NCBI GenBank assembly: GCA_023663705.1
Contig: JAMPGY010000005.1
Coordinates: 81,837 to 145,836, forward strand
Length of the DNA stretch: 64,000 nucleotides
Reading direction: 5' to 3'
Origin: Clostridium sp.
GTDB lineage: Bacteria; Bacteroidota; Bacteroidia; Bacteroidales; Bacteroidaceae
The notes under the pieces are model-generated. The model did no database searches, was not told the DNA's origin, and saw only the letters and a program-made list of their open reading frames with translations. This document shows, piece by piece, positions 56,028 to 64,000 of this stretch (positions are counted from its first letter, which is position 1; each line of letters opens with the position of its first letter). A program made the position numbers and the translations under genes.

Positions 56028-56035
56028 TACTTTTG
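56028..56035 (+). promoter_or_regulatory. -7 element of trkH
   Basis: TACTTTTG matches TAnnTTTG and lies 55 bp before the GTG start. No TTTG at -33. Confidence 0.35.
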
Positions 56036-56090
56036 TCTGCTTTTCTCCTTGCGGAGTGGAGGTATCAATAATTCATAGTATCAAAGAAAA

Positions 56091-57599
56091 GTGAAATCCA
56101 AGATATTCGGACTGCTTGTCCTGATGGAGTCAATCTTTATGGGATTGACTTGTGCTATAGCCTATTACTATCATTTGAGCGAGGGCGACACCGATTGGAC
56201 GGCTTTCGGAAGTTCGGCAGTCATAACGGCAACAGTGGGCTTACTCTTGCTGGTCAAGGGTTGCCGGAGCACGGCAACCAGTTTTTCGCGTAAGGACAGT
56301 TATCTTATCGTGTCGTTGGTGTGGGTGATATTTTCCCTGCTGGGTATGTTACCTTTCCTTTTTTACCATACAACGGGAACCGTGGCCGATGCTTTCTTCG
56401 AGACGATGTCCGGACTTACTACTACCGGAGCCTCCGTGCTGACTAATATTGACAGTCAGCCTCACGGTATACTTTTGTGGCGGTGTATGTTGCAATGGAT
56501 GGGCGGATTGGGAATCATAGTATTCTCTTTTGCCCTCATACCGGTGTACGAACTTAAAAATACAAATATATTCTCGGCTGAGGTAACGGGGTTGGGCATA
56601 GACAAGCTACGTCCAAAGATAAGAGATACTGCGCGTCGGTTATTGCTTATTTATGTGCTGCTCACACTGATGTGTGCTGTGGCCTATTATGCCGGACCTA
56701 TGGACATTTTTGACTCCGTGTGTCACAGCATGTCCACACTGGCCACCGGAGGATTCTCCACTCATCAGGCCAGCATAGGTTATTTCCGTTCCTCGTATGT
56801 GGAGTACGTGTGTGCCATCTTCATGATTGTGGGAAGCATCAATTTCTCACTCTACTATTATTTCAGCATCGGACGCATACGTGTGTTTTTCAAGAATGAG
56901 GAACTGAAATGGTTCTTTTGGATTATCACGATTTCCGTGGTACTTTTTATGGCGCTTTTCTACTATACTTGGTGGGACGGATCACCAGTGAGTGTGCACA
57001 CGGTTAACACGGTTTCTCTTCCTGCTACGTTTGAAGAAACTTTCCGCACATCGCTCTTTCATGTCGTGTCCATCATATCTACCAGTGGTTTCCAAAGTAC
57101 TTGTTTCGATTATGTAGGGTGGGGTACGGCTTTTTTCCTGCCCACACTGCTCATCATGGCCATCGGCTCGTGTGCCGGTTCCACCAGTGGAGGCATCAAG
57201 GTAATCCGTATCATGGTGTGTCTGAAAAATGCTGTCAATGAATTCAAGTTACAACTTCATCCTCGTGCTGTGGTGCCCATTCGTTTGTCGGGCAATGTGT
57301 TGCCCGAACATAAGGTAGTGCGTGCGTTGGCTTTTCTTTTTCTCTATTGTATATTAGCTGTGATAGGTGTATTTATCCTCACTCTGATGGGGGTATCGGT
57401 TGAAACCGCATTGGGCAGTTGCGTGACAACTCTGAGCAATGTGGGACCCGGTATGGGATCTACCGGTCCTGCCTCTTCTTTTGCCGTACTTCCCGAGGCT
57501 GGAAAGTGGTTGTTGAGTTTCTTTATGTTAGTGGGACGTCTGGAGATCTTCACAGTTCTCTTTCTCTTCCTTCCCGACTTCTGGAAGCAGAATATTTAA
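56091..57599 (+). CDS. trkH: Potassium uptake protein TrkH
   Basis: The 502-residue inner-membrane K+ channel subunit begins at a GTG. It has four repeated M1-P-M2 units with selectivity-filter glycines: SGLTTTGASVLTN, STLATGGFSTH, STSGFQST and TLSNVGPGMGS. The number of helices is consistent with ten or so. TrkH normally needs the cytoplasmic regulator TrkA, which is not in the window. It is convergent with nadB across a short terminator region. Confidence 0.95.
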   Translation: MKSKIFGLLVLMESIFMGLTCAIAYYYHLSEGDTDWTAFGSSAVITATVGLLLLVKGCRSTATSFSRKDSYLIVSLVWVIFSLLGMLPFLFYHTTGTVADAFFETMSGLTTTGASVLTNIDSQPHGILLWRCMLQWMGGLGIIVFSFALIPVYELKNTNIFSAEVTGLGIDKLRPKIRDTARRLLLIYVLLTLMCAVAYYAGPMDIFDSVCHSMSTLATGGFSTHQASIGYFRSSYVEYVCAIFMIVGSINFSLYYYFSIGRIRVFFKNEELKWFFWIITISVVLFMALFYYTWWDGSPVSVHTVNTVSLPATFEETFRTSLFHVVSIISTSGFQSTCFDYVGWGTAFFLPTLLIMAIGSCAGSTSGGIKVIRIMVCLKNAVNEFKLQLHPRAVVPIRLSGNVLPEHKVVRALAFLFLYCILAVIGVFILTLMGVSVETALGSCVTTLSNVGPGMGSTGPASSFAVLPEAGKWLLSFFMLVGRLEIFTVLFLFLPDFWKQNI

Positions 57600-57716
57600 C
57601 CGAAACAAATGATGGTGATGACTCCACATCCATCACACCTTCCGATTTGATTCCTCTTCACCTGCTGTATGAGGTTCAGTATACGGGTTGTGTAGTGGAT
57701 GGAGTAATAAGGAAAA

Positions 57717-57742
57717 GGAGGAGAAAATAAAAGATTCTCCTC
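57717..57742. terminator. Hairpin between trkH and nadB
   Basis: GGAGGAGAA (57717-57725) pairs with TTCTCCTC (57735-57742). On the minus strand a T-rich stretch follows, so it may terminate nadB. Confidence 0.5.
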
Positions 57743-57748
57743 TCATGT

Positions 57749-59338
57749 TTATTTCTGGTCGTAAGCGTGCTTGGGATAATCGATGGTGTAGTGCAGTCCG
57801 CGGCTTTCTTTCCGTTCGATGGCCTGGCGGGTGATTAGATAACCCACATTGATCATGTTGCGTAGTTCGCAGATGTCCTTAGTGGCTTTTACCCGTTTGA
57901 AGAGTTCTTCGGTCTCTTCGTAAATAAGATCGAGGCGCGTCCAGGCGCGTTTTAGCCGGAGATCACTACGCACGATACCCACGTAGTTGCTCATGATTTG
58001 TCCCACTTCCTTCATATCCTGTGCGATGAGCACCTTTTCCTCGTTACTTAGTGTGCCCTCGTCATTCCATTCGGGCACGTTGTCGTTGAACATGTATTCG
58101 TCAATGTGTGCTATGCTGTGGCGGGCGGCAGCATCGGCATATACCACAGCTTCAATCAGCGAGTTGCTGGCCAGTCGGTTGCCACCGTGCAGTCCGGTGC
58201 ACGAACATTCTCCCACGGCGTAAAGACGATGGATGCTGGAGCATGCATTCAGATCGACTTTGATGCCGCCACACATGTAGTGGGCACAAGGTACCACCGG
58301 TATATATTGTTTGGTGATGTCGATGCCGATACTCATACATTTGGCATAGATATTTGGGAAATGATGTTTGGTTTCTTCGGCCGGTTTGTGGGTTACATCC
58401 AGACAGACATGATCCAATCCGTGAATCTTCATTTCCTTATCTATGGCACGTGCCACAATGTCTCGCGGTGCCAGACTGAGTCGTTTGTCGTATTTTTGCA
58501 TGAATTCTTCGCCATTGGGGAGGCGGAGGATGCCTCCGTAGCCACGCATGGCTTCCGTGATAAGGTAAGCCGGATGCGTCTCGCCCGGACAATAGAGAGC
58601 CGTAGGATGGAATTGCACAAATTCCATGCCTTCTACCGTACCCTTAGCCCGATATACCATGGCAATACCGTCTCCGGTGGCTATGTTGGGATTGGTGGTG
58701 GTGGCATAAACGGCACCTGTGCCACCGGTAGCCATGAGAGTCACTTTGGATAAGAACGTATCGATTTTCTGTGTATCGGGATCCAGTATGTAGGCTCCGT
58801 AACATTCTATGTCGGGTGTACGCCGGGTAACGGTAATGCCCAAGTGGTGTTGTGTGATGATTTCCACGGCATAATGGTTTTCCAGGATGGTAATGTCCGG
58901 GTTGTTGCGTACGGCTTCCATTAATCCTCGCTGAATCTCGAATCCCGTGTCGTCCGCATGGTGCAGGATACGGAATTCGGAATGTCCTCCTTCGCGATGC
59001 AAATCGAAATCTCCCTTTTCTGTTTTGTCGAAATTCACACCCCATTCCACCAGTTCACGTATGCCTTGCGGTGCATTGCGCACCACTTGTTCCACAGCTT
59101 GTGGGTCGCTGATGTAATCACCCGCCACCATGGTGTCGTGGATATGTTTTTCAAAGTTGTCCACTTTCAGATTGGTCACTGAGGCAATGCCTCCTTGGGC
59201 TTTGGCTGTGTTGGCTTCGTCCAACGTGGTTTTGCAGATGAGGGCTACTTTTCCCTTGCCTGATCGGGCTACTTTCAGGGCATAACTCATACCCGCAACT
59301 CCCGAACCTATAATCAGAAAATCGAATTTACGTATCAT
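57749..59338 (-). CDS. nadB: L-aspartate oxidase
   Basis: The 529-residue FAD enzyme oxidises aspartate to iminoaspartate for NadA; under anaerobiosis fumarate can be the electron acceptor. FAD binding: IIGSGVAGMSYALKVA. Active-site and family blocks include GGHSEFRILHHADDTG, FVQFHPTALYCPG and the helical C-terminal domain. It is related to FrdA but lacks the covalent-flavin His. A -7-like TAgtTTTG (minus) is at 59379-59386. Confidence 0.96.
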   Translation of the reverse strand: MIRKFDFLIIGSGVAGMSYALKVARSGKGKVALICKTTLDEANTAKAQGGIASVTNLKVDNFEKHIHDTMVAGDYISDPQAVEQVVRNAPQGIRELVEWGVNFDKTEKGDFDLHREGGHSEFRILHHADDTGFEIQRGLMEAVRNNPDITILENHYAVEIITQHHLGITVTRRTPDIECYGAYILDPDTQKIDTFLSKVTLMATGGTGAVYATTTNPNIATGDGIAMVYRAKGTVEGMEFVQFHPTALYCPGETHPAYLITEAMRGYGGILRLPNGEEFMQKYDKRLSLAPRDIVARAIDKEMKIHGLDHVCLDVTHKPAEETKHHFPNIYAKCMSIGIDITKQYIPVVPCAHYMCGGIKVDLNACSSIHRLYAVGECSCTGLHGGNRLASNSLIEAVVYADAAARHSIAHIDEYMFNDNVPEWNDEGTLSNEEKVLIAQDMKEVGQIMSNYVGIVRSDLRLKRAWTRLDLIYEETEELFKRVKATKDICELRNMINVGYLITRQAIERKESRGLHYTIDYPKHAYDQK

Positions 59339-59378
59339 ACTCGTCTCTCTATACCTTTGCAGGTTTCTGTTTTCGGTG

Positions 59379-59386
59379 CAAAACTA
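59379..59386 (-). promoter_or_regulatory. -7 element of nadB
   Basis: On the minus strand TAGTTTTG matches TAnnTTTG, about 40 bp upstream of the nadB ATG. No clear -33 TTTG. Confidence 0.4.
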
Positions 59387-59464
59387 CTTAAAAACTTCAT
59401 TCGTTGTTATCCTTAGGATGCTTAAATGAGTTTTTTTTCGTAACTTGCACAAAAATCCCTTACA

Positions 59465-59860
59465 ATGATACGAACGTTCCAATCTCGCGTGAATAAAATC
59501 ACTCTGTTGTGTTGCCTGTTGCCCGCTACTGTGTTGGCTGTCTATTTCTTTTGGATACAGTTACCTCTTCCGGCTTTTTTTTTCATGTTGGCGATGGTTT
59601 TTATTGTGGAACGGTTGATCCACACGACATATACTTTCACAGATGACGGATGCTTGCACATCTCCAAGGGACGTTTTTCCCGGCGGGTGACGATTGATTT
59701 GCACGAGGTGGAGAAATTGGAGGTGTGCCGTACCGGATGGTTCGGAAAATGTGCGGTGGTGATTTATCGGCGGGAGAAACATGCGGTGGTGGTGAATCCT
59801 ATGGTTACGGCGGAGTTCTGTCATGTTTTGATGAAACGAAAATCTCAAGTCGATGAATAA
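59465..59860 (+). CDS. PH-like domain membrane protein, uncharacterised
   Basis: The 131-residue protein has two hydrophobic helices (about 12-48, LLCCLLPATVLAVYFF and PAFFFMLAMVFIVERLI). A beta-rich soluble part follows (YTFTDDGCLHISKGRFSRR...VEKLEVCRTG), which resembles bacterial PH-like (bPH) domains. Function unknown. It overlaps the start of dacB by 8 bp, so translation is coupled and a role near the cell envelope is plausible. Confidence 0.78.
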   Translation: MIRTFQSRVNKITLLCCLLPATVLAVYFFWIQLPLPAFFFMLAMVFIVERLIHTTYTFTDDGCLHISKGRFSRRVTIDLHEVEKLEVCRTGWFGKCAVVIYRREKHAVVVNPMVTAEFCHVLMKRKSQVDE

Positions 59861-61061
59861 GTTTTTTATCAGGATTGCTGTTCTGATGTGTTTGTGGTTG
59901 TCTGCCGGTTCACTTGCATCACAGCGGATATCAGCCATTCCGTATGCCACGGATATGCCGTGGCCGCAGAGTTTGCAGGCCGGTTTGGATTCTCTGTTAC
60001 AAGACAGTCTGTTTGAAACGACCATGGTGGGAATGTGTGTCTACGATCTCACTGCCGATTCTTTGTTATACAGTCATAATGCCCGCCAGCGCCTGCGTCC
60101 GGCTTCTACCATGAAACTCATAACGGCTGTGGCGGCGCTTGACCTGCCAGGCGGTTTGCCGCCCTATGCCACAGAGCTGCGTATCACCGGTGAGGTGAAG
60201 AACGGTACACTTTGCGGTGATTTGTATGTGGTGGGTGGTTTCGATCCTTGTTTCGATAGGGAGGATATGAAAGCTTTCCGTGAGGCTTTGATACAGGCCG
60301 GTATCGACTCTGTGTCCGGACGCGTGGTGGCTGACGTGTCGATGAAAGACACGTTGAAGTGGGGTAGCGGTTGGTGTTGGGACGACGAATGCGAGGTGCT
60401 CACCCCATTGCCCTACAACAAGAGTGATGAGTTTCTGTCTGTGCTATGCACCACATTGGCCGAGGGTGGTATACGTATTGGCGTAGTGCCAGACAAGGCG
60501 GAGTGTCCGTCTTCGTCACGTTTATTGGTGAGACGCACTCATCCGGTGGACCAGATTTTGCTTACCATGATGAAGGAGAGTGACAATCTATATGCCGAGT
60601 CCATGTTTTATCGTATTGCTGCCCACGGCGGACAAAAATATGCTTCCGCCCGGCAGGCTCGCGAAATTATTAACAATCTTATTCGCCGGATGGGATTCCG
60701 GCCGGAGGACTACCGTATAGCAGACGGTAGCGGTCTGTCGCTCTACAACTATCTGACCCCTGAGCTTGAACTGGCGTTTCTTCGTTATGCCTATGCCCGT
60801 GAGTCGGTGTTTTATCGTCTCTATCCTTCGTTGCCCGTAGCCGGTGAAGATGGAACATTGAAAAAACGGATGAGAACCGGATCTGCCCGTGGCAATGTGC
60901 GGGCCAAGACCGGTACGGTAGAGGGAGTGGCCACGTTGGCGGGCTATGCTCGTTCGTCCAACGGGCATTTGCTGGCTTTTTCCATCATGAACCAAGGGAT
61001 ATCCCGTGCACGTCAGGGACGTGATTTTCAGGATTCCGTGTGTCAATGGTTATGTCGGTAA
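59853..61061 (+). CDS. dacB: D-alanyl-D-alanine carboxypeptidase/endopeptidase (PBP4 family, S13)
   Basis: The 402-residue exported protein has a signal peptide (MNKFFIRIAVLMCLWLSAGSLA). The penicillin-binding triad is ASTMK (S-x-x-K), KESDNLYAES (S-x-N as SDN) and RAKTGTVEG (KTG). It trims or cleaves peptidoglycan cross-links in the periplasm. It is shorter than E. coli DacB (about 470), with a reduced insertion domain. It follows the PH-like gene with an 8-bp overlap. Confidence 0.93.
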   Translation: MNKFFIRIAVLMCLWLSAGSLASQRISAIPYATDMPWPQSLQAGLDSLLQDSLFETTMVGMCVYDLTADSLLYSHNARQRLRPASTMKLITAVAALDLPGGLPPYATELRITGEVKNGTLCGDLYVVGGFDPCFDREDMKAFREALIQAGIDSVSGRVVADVSMKDTLKWGSGWCWDDECEVLTPLPYNKSDEFLSVLCTTLAEGGIRIGVVPDKAECPSSSRLLVRRTHPVDQILLTMMKESDNLYAESMFYRIAAHGGQKYASARQAREIINNLIRRMGFRPEDYRIADGSGLSLYNYLTPELELAFLRYAYARESVFYRLYPSLPVAGEDGTLKKRMRTGSARGNVRAKTGTVEGVATLAGYARSSNGHLLAFSIMNQGISRARQGRDFQDSVCQWLCR

Positions 61062-61130
61062 TTCGGTTTCGCCGCCGCATTTCCGTCCCATAAAGTGACG
61101 GATACGCTCGTTTTTTAATTTTCTATTCCG

Positions 61131-61138
61131 TATATTTG
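61131..61138 (+). promoter_or_regulatory. -7 element of the HAD-thioesterase/menA operon
   Basis: TATATTTG matches TAnnTTTG and lies 28 bp before the ATG. Only T-rich sequence, no clean TTTG, is at -33. Confidence 0.4.
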
Positions 61139-61165
61139 TGAACAACATTTTTAAATGCGGAAGTT

Positions 61166-62398
61166 ATGAAGTATAAATTATTGGTGCTTGACGTTGACGG
61201 TACTCTCCTCAACGGAGCAAAGGAAATAACGAAGCACACGCTGACCACCTTGCGTAAGGTGCAACAGATGGGGGTGCGCATTTTGCTGTCGTCCGGCAGA
61301 CCTACTTATGGGCTTTTATCTATTGCCAAGGAACTTGAATTGGGTACCTATGGCGGTTTCATTTCTTCCTACAATGGCGGACAGATTATCAGTGCGGCTA
61401 ATGGTGAGGTGGTATTTGAGCGTCGCATCAACCCCGAAATGTTGCCTTATATAGAGAAAAAGGCGCGCAAGAACGGGTTTGCGTTGATGACCTACGATGG
61501 TGACAGTGTGGTCACTACCAATGCCGCCGATCCGTATGTGCGGCAGGAAGCCGAACTGAACGGTATGAAAATAACCGAGGTGGACGACTTCTCCATTGCC
61601 GTGGATTTTGCCCCCTGCAAATGCATGTTGGTGAGTGCTGATGAAGCCGCGCTGGTGGGACTTGAGGAACATTGGAAACGTCGGTTGGCCGGTGTGCTCG
61701 ATGTGTTCCGTTCCGAGAATTACTTCTTGGAGGTGGTGGCTTGTCAGGTGGATAAAGCGAACAGCTTGGCCGCTCTGATGAATTTACTCGGTATTACCAG
61801 TGAGGAAGTGGTGGCCATCGGTGACGGTGTGTGCGATGTATCCATGTTGCAGATGGTGGGGTTGGGCATAGCTATGGGCAATGCTCCCGACTCGGTGAAG
61901 CGATGCACCGAATCGGTGACTCTGTCTAACGAAGAAGATGGTGTTGCCGTTGCCGTAGAGCGTGCCATACTGGCGGAGGCAAGAGCTTCACAGGTGCCTA
62001 TTGATGCCATTAATGCGCAGTCCGGAAGTACTTTGATGGGTAACTTGGGCATTCAATACACCTTTGCCTCCGATGAGCGTGTGGAGGCGACGATGCCGGT
62101 GGATCAACGCAACCGGCAGCCGTTCGGTATTCTACATGGCGGTGCCACTCTGGCATTGGCCGAGACGGTGGCCGGACTGGGTTCGATGGTAGCCTGTAAT
62201 CCCGATGAATTTGTGGTGGGCATGCAGGTGAGCGGCAACCACATATCCTCGGCTCATGAGGGCGATACAGTGCGTGCTGTGGCTACGATTGTACATAAGG
62301 GGCGCTCGTCCCATGTGTGGAATGTGGATGTGTTTACCTCTACGGGCAAACTGGTTTCTTCGGTGCGTGTGGTGAACAGTGTGATGAAACGCAAATAA
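61166..62398 (+). CDS. HAD-IIB phosphatase fused to DHNA-CoA thioesterase-like hot-dog domain
   Basis: The protein is 410 residues. Residues 1-265 are a Cof-type HAD hydrolase: LVLDVDGTLLNG (nucleophile Asp), LSSGRPTYG, and AIGDGVCDVSML for Mg2+. Residues about 280-410 are a PaaI/MenI-type hot-dog: FGILHGGATLALAETVAG with the HGG and Glu typical of 1,4-dihydroxy-2-naphthoyl-CoA thioesterase, and VGMQVSGNHISSA. menA follows 15 bp downstream, so the thioesterase half most probably releases DHNA from CoA for MenA. The HAD half has no assigned substrate. Both active sites are intact. Confidence 0.88.
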   Translation: MKYKLLVLDVDGTLLNGAKEITKHTLTTLRKVQQMGVRILLSSGRPTYGLLSIAKELELGTYGGFISSYNGGQIISAANGEVVFERRINPEMLPYIEKKARKNGFALMTYDGDSVVTTNAADPYVRQEAELNGMKITEVDDFSIAVDFAPCKCMLVSADEAALVGLEEHWKRRLAGVLDVFRSENYFLEVVACQVDKANSLAALMNLLGITSEEVVAIGDGVCDVSMLQMVGLGIAMGNAPDSVKRCTESVTLSNEEDGVAVAVERAILAEARASQVPIDAINAQSGSTLMGNLGIQYTFASDERVEATMPVDQRNRQPFGILHGGATLALAETVAGLGSMVACNPDEFVVGMQVSGNHISSAHEGDTVRAVATIVHKGRSSHVWNVDVFTSTGKLVSSVRVVNSVMKRK

Positions 62399-62413
62399 GT
62401 ATAACGAGTAGAA

Positions 62414-63310
62414 ATGAAAAGAAAACATTCTTTCGGGGAGTGGATGGTGGCCGTGCGCCCCTGGTCATTCCCCGCTTCGGCTATGCCGGTGATGGTGACA
62501 TTGGCCTATCTGTATTGGACGGGTTTGGAGTTGAACATGCTAAACGGAGTGTGGGCCTTGATCAACATTTTGGTCTTTCATGCGGCAGGCAACACCTGGA
62601 GCGATTATTTTGACTATAAGAAAGGAGTGGATGCCGTCGACACATTTGGTGCCCGTACGATGACAGAAGGTGTTTTCCGTCCGCAGGAAATCAAGCAATT
62701 GGCTACGGGACTGCTGACAGTTGCTGTGGCGGCCGGTCTGATGTTGGCTTATCGCACGGGATGGCCGTTGATAGGGATCGGTCTGGGAGGTTTGGTCTGC
62801 ACTGTGTTTTATCCTTATATGAAATACAATGCGTTGGGCGATTTATGTATTTTTCTGGCCTATGCCTTCCTGCCTACGTTGGGCACGTCTTATGTGACTG
62901 CAGGAGTGATAGACTGGTCGGTGATGTGGATTGCGGTTCCTGTGGGACTGATTACGGTGGCCATCCTGCATGCCAACAATTCGCGTGATGTGGTGACTGA
63001 TACTCGTGCTCACATACACACATTGGCCATGTTAATCGGTGATCGTGCCTCTATGATTATCTATTGGGCTGAGATATTGGTTCCTTTTGTTTGGGTTACA
63101 GCCTGTGCGGCATTCGGTTTGTTTCCTTGGTGGACATTGTTGGTTTTGCCCGCGCTTCTACCGGCTGTGATGAACGTGCGTGTTATGGCCAATTTGGTCA
63201 GTCGGGGTGGTGAGTCCATCGTCGGTCTGGACGAAGGAACTGCTAAGCTTCAACTGGTATTCGGTCTGTTGTTCACATTGTCCTTCCTGATGGCTGTATG
63301 GGTCGGCTGA
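62414..63310 (+). CDS. menA: 1,4-dihydroxy-2-naphthoate polyprenyltransferase (MenA)
   Basis: The 298-residue UbiA-family membrane enzyme joins DHNA to a polyprenyl chain to give demethylmenaquinone. The two aspartate motifs are NTWSDYFDYKKGVD and NNSRDVVTD. Seven to nine hydrophobic helices are visible, and RPWSFPASAMPVMV is the typical MenA start block. The last 13 bp overlap the CPBP gene. It probably uses the product of the polyprenyl synthase at 28200-29174. Confidence 0.9.
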   Translation: MKRKHSFGEWMVAVRPWSFPASAMPVMVTLAYLYWTGLELNMLNGVWALINILVFHAAGNTWSDYFDYKKGVDAVDTFGARTMTEGVFRPQEIKQLATGLLTVAVAAGLMLAYRTGWPLIGIGLGGLVCTVFYPYMKYNALGDLCIFLAYAFLPTLGTSYVTAGVIDWSVMWIAVPVGLITVAILHANNSRDVVTDTRAHIHTLAMLIGDRASMIIYWAEILVPFVWVTACAAFGLFPWWTLLVLPALLPAVMNVRVMANLVSRGGESIVGLDEGTAKLQLVFGLLFTLSFLMAVWVG

Positions 63311-63921
63311 TTCCGGTGTGGTCATCACTCGTGCTGGCTGCTGTTCTTTGGACAATCATGTTCTCTCCGGAAACAGCATCACATGTGAATTTTTGGTTGA
63401 TGATGTCTCTTTCAGCCTGTGTGCTGACGTGCTGTTCGTTCCGTTTCAATCCTCATTGGTGGCGACAGACGGAGTGGACGTGGGGCAATGTCGGTTGGGG
63501 GATTGTCATAGCTGTCGCATTGTGGATCGTGTTTTGGACGGGGAATAAAATTTCTGCATGGATGTTTGCCTTTGCTCGCCCTCAGGTGGATTTGATTTAT
63601 GGCATGAAGGACGGTTGTTCGCCGATATTATTATCCGTACTCCTACTGTGTTTGATCGGACCGGCTGAGGAAATCTTTTGGCGTGGTTATGTGCAACGTA
63701 GTCTGTCTGCCCGTTGGAATCCCGATGTGGGTTTTCTGCTTACCTCCGTGTGTTACACATTGGTGCATGTCGGTTCGCTCAACTTTATGTTGTTGATGGC
63801 GGCTTTGGTGGCTGGTTTGGTATGGGGAATGCTCTATCGGTTGTTTCCCAATCGATTGTCCGCGCTCATTTTTTCGCATGCGCTTTGGGATGCGGCTGTC
63901 TTCGTGTGGTTTCCCATTTGA
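63298..63921 (+). CDS. CPBP family intramembrane metalloprotease
   Basis: The 207-residue protein has about six hydrophobic helices. The abi/CPBP motifs are EEIFWRGYVQ (E-E-x-x-x-R), VHVGSLNFMLLMAALVAG (motif 2, with His) and FSHALWDA (motif 3). Such proteases cut prenylated or other membrane substrates, or act in bacteriocin self-immunity; the role here is unknown. It overlaps the menA 3' end by 13 bp and is thus translationally coupled to it. Confidence 0.88.
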   Translation: MGRLIPVWSSLVLAAVLWTIMFSPETASHVNFWLMMSLSACVLTCCSFRFNPHWWRQTEWTWGNVGWGIVIAVALWIVFWTGNKISAWMFAFARPQVDLIYGMKDGCSPILLSVLLLCLIGPAEEIFWRGYVQRSLSARWNPDVGFLLTSVCYTLVHVGSLNFMLLMAALVAGLVWGMLYRLFPNRLSALIFSHALWDAAVFVWFPI

Positions 63922-64000
63922 GGTGAGCCGATAAGAAAAAGTGCGTGAGGCTGTCTAACAAGTTCAGGCGGCCTTTTTCCTGTGTGGATGGCTGTGTCGG

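Noticed and set aside
1..64000. CRISPR arrays, tRNA and rRNA genes
   Set aside because: No evenly spaced identical repeats and no T-arm or rRNA-like segments were seen in any intergenic region; a short tRNA could only be excluded by tRNAscan-SE.

Overview
The window is chromosomal DNA of a Bacteroidota, order Bacteroidales, most likely Prevotellaceae (genus not decided). The reasons are promoters of the TTTG-N19/20-TAnnTTTG type, an frdCAB fumarate reductase operon with a single di-haem-type b subunit, a PorZ-like type IX secretion protein, many DUF families typical of the phylum, and a secreted 1088-residue protein with a Prevotella-style C-terminal tail. No tRNA, rRNA, CRISPR array, prophage or intact transposase was found. 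Most of the window is housekeeping DNA with small accessory islands.

Layout. 1-7.9 kb (minus strand): dapB, lepB, a LepB paralogue that has lost both catalytic residues, a WbqC-family gene, a membrane-spanning sensor/AraC regulator without kinase domains, and a GH31 glycosidase cut by the left edge. 8-11 kb (plus): DUF2851, a hot-dog thioesterase and dprA. 11-17 kb: a large secreted repeat protein followed by a 58-residue peptide gene, a beta-carbonic anhydrase, and a Fic gene bracketed by two identical 34-bp palindromic repeats. 17.4-21 kb: frdCAB (minus) with a clear promoter and terminator. 21-28 kb (plus): mnmG, a perfect parS-type palindrome, apt, a nested 111-bp inverted repeat, uvrC, a 22-bp tandem repeat, then dtd, a MazG-like gene and deoC. 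28-34.4 kb: polyprenyl diphosphate synthase, polA, a rod-shaped RNA candidate, ychF and lgt. 34.5-37.2 kb: a GH43/GH16 secreted glycosidase pair. 37-46.9 kb: mutS, an ABC ATPase, a flavin reductase-like gene, leuS, a YitT protein and rdgB. 46.9-51.3 kb: porZ, an acyltransferase and nadA. 51.7-63.9 kb: a TrmH-type methyltransferase, an HhH/beta-barrel protein, a radical SAM enzyme, trkH, nadB, a PH-like protein, dacB, a HAD-thioesterase fusion, menA and a CPBP protease.

Together the genes describe anaerobic respiration with menaquinone: FrdCAB uses the quinone, the polyprenyl synthase may supply its side chain, and the MenI-like fusion with MenA would perform the last cytoplasmic and first membrane steps of its synthesis. 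NAD synthesis (nadA, nadB), envelope biogenesis (lepB, lgt, dacB, porZ) and DNA repair (mutS, uvrC, polA, dprA) are also represented.

The most notable structural signals are non-coding. The plus strand changes from C-rich to G-rich close to the AT-rich nadA/trmH intergenic region at 51.3-51.7 kb, which carries DnaA-box-like 9-mers. With the parS site 28 kb away, this makes the region a candidate chromosome replication origin. Other items are the operator-like repeats around fic, the dead LepB paralogue and the HAD-MenI fusion.
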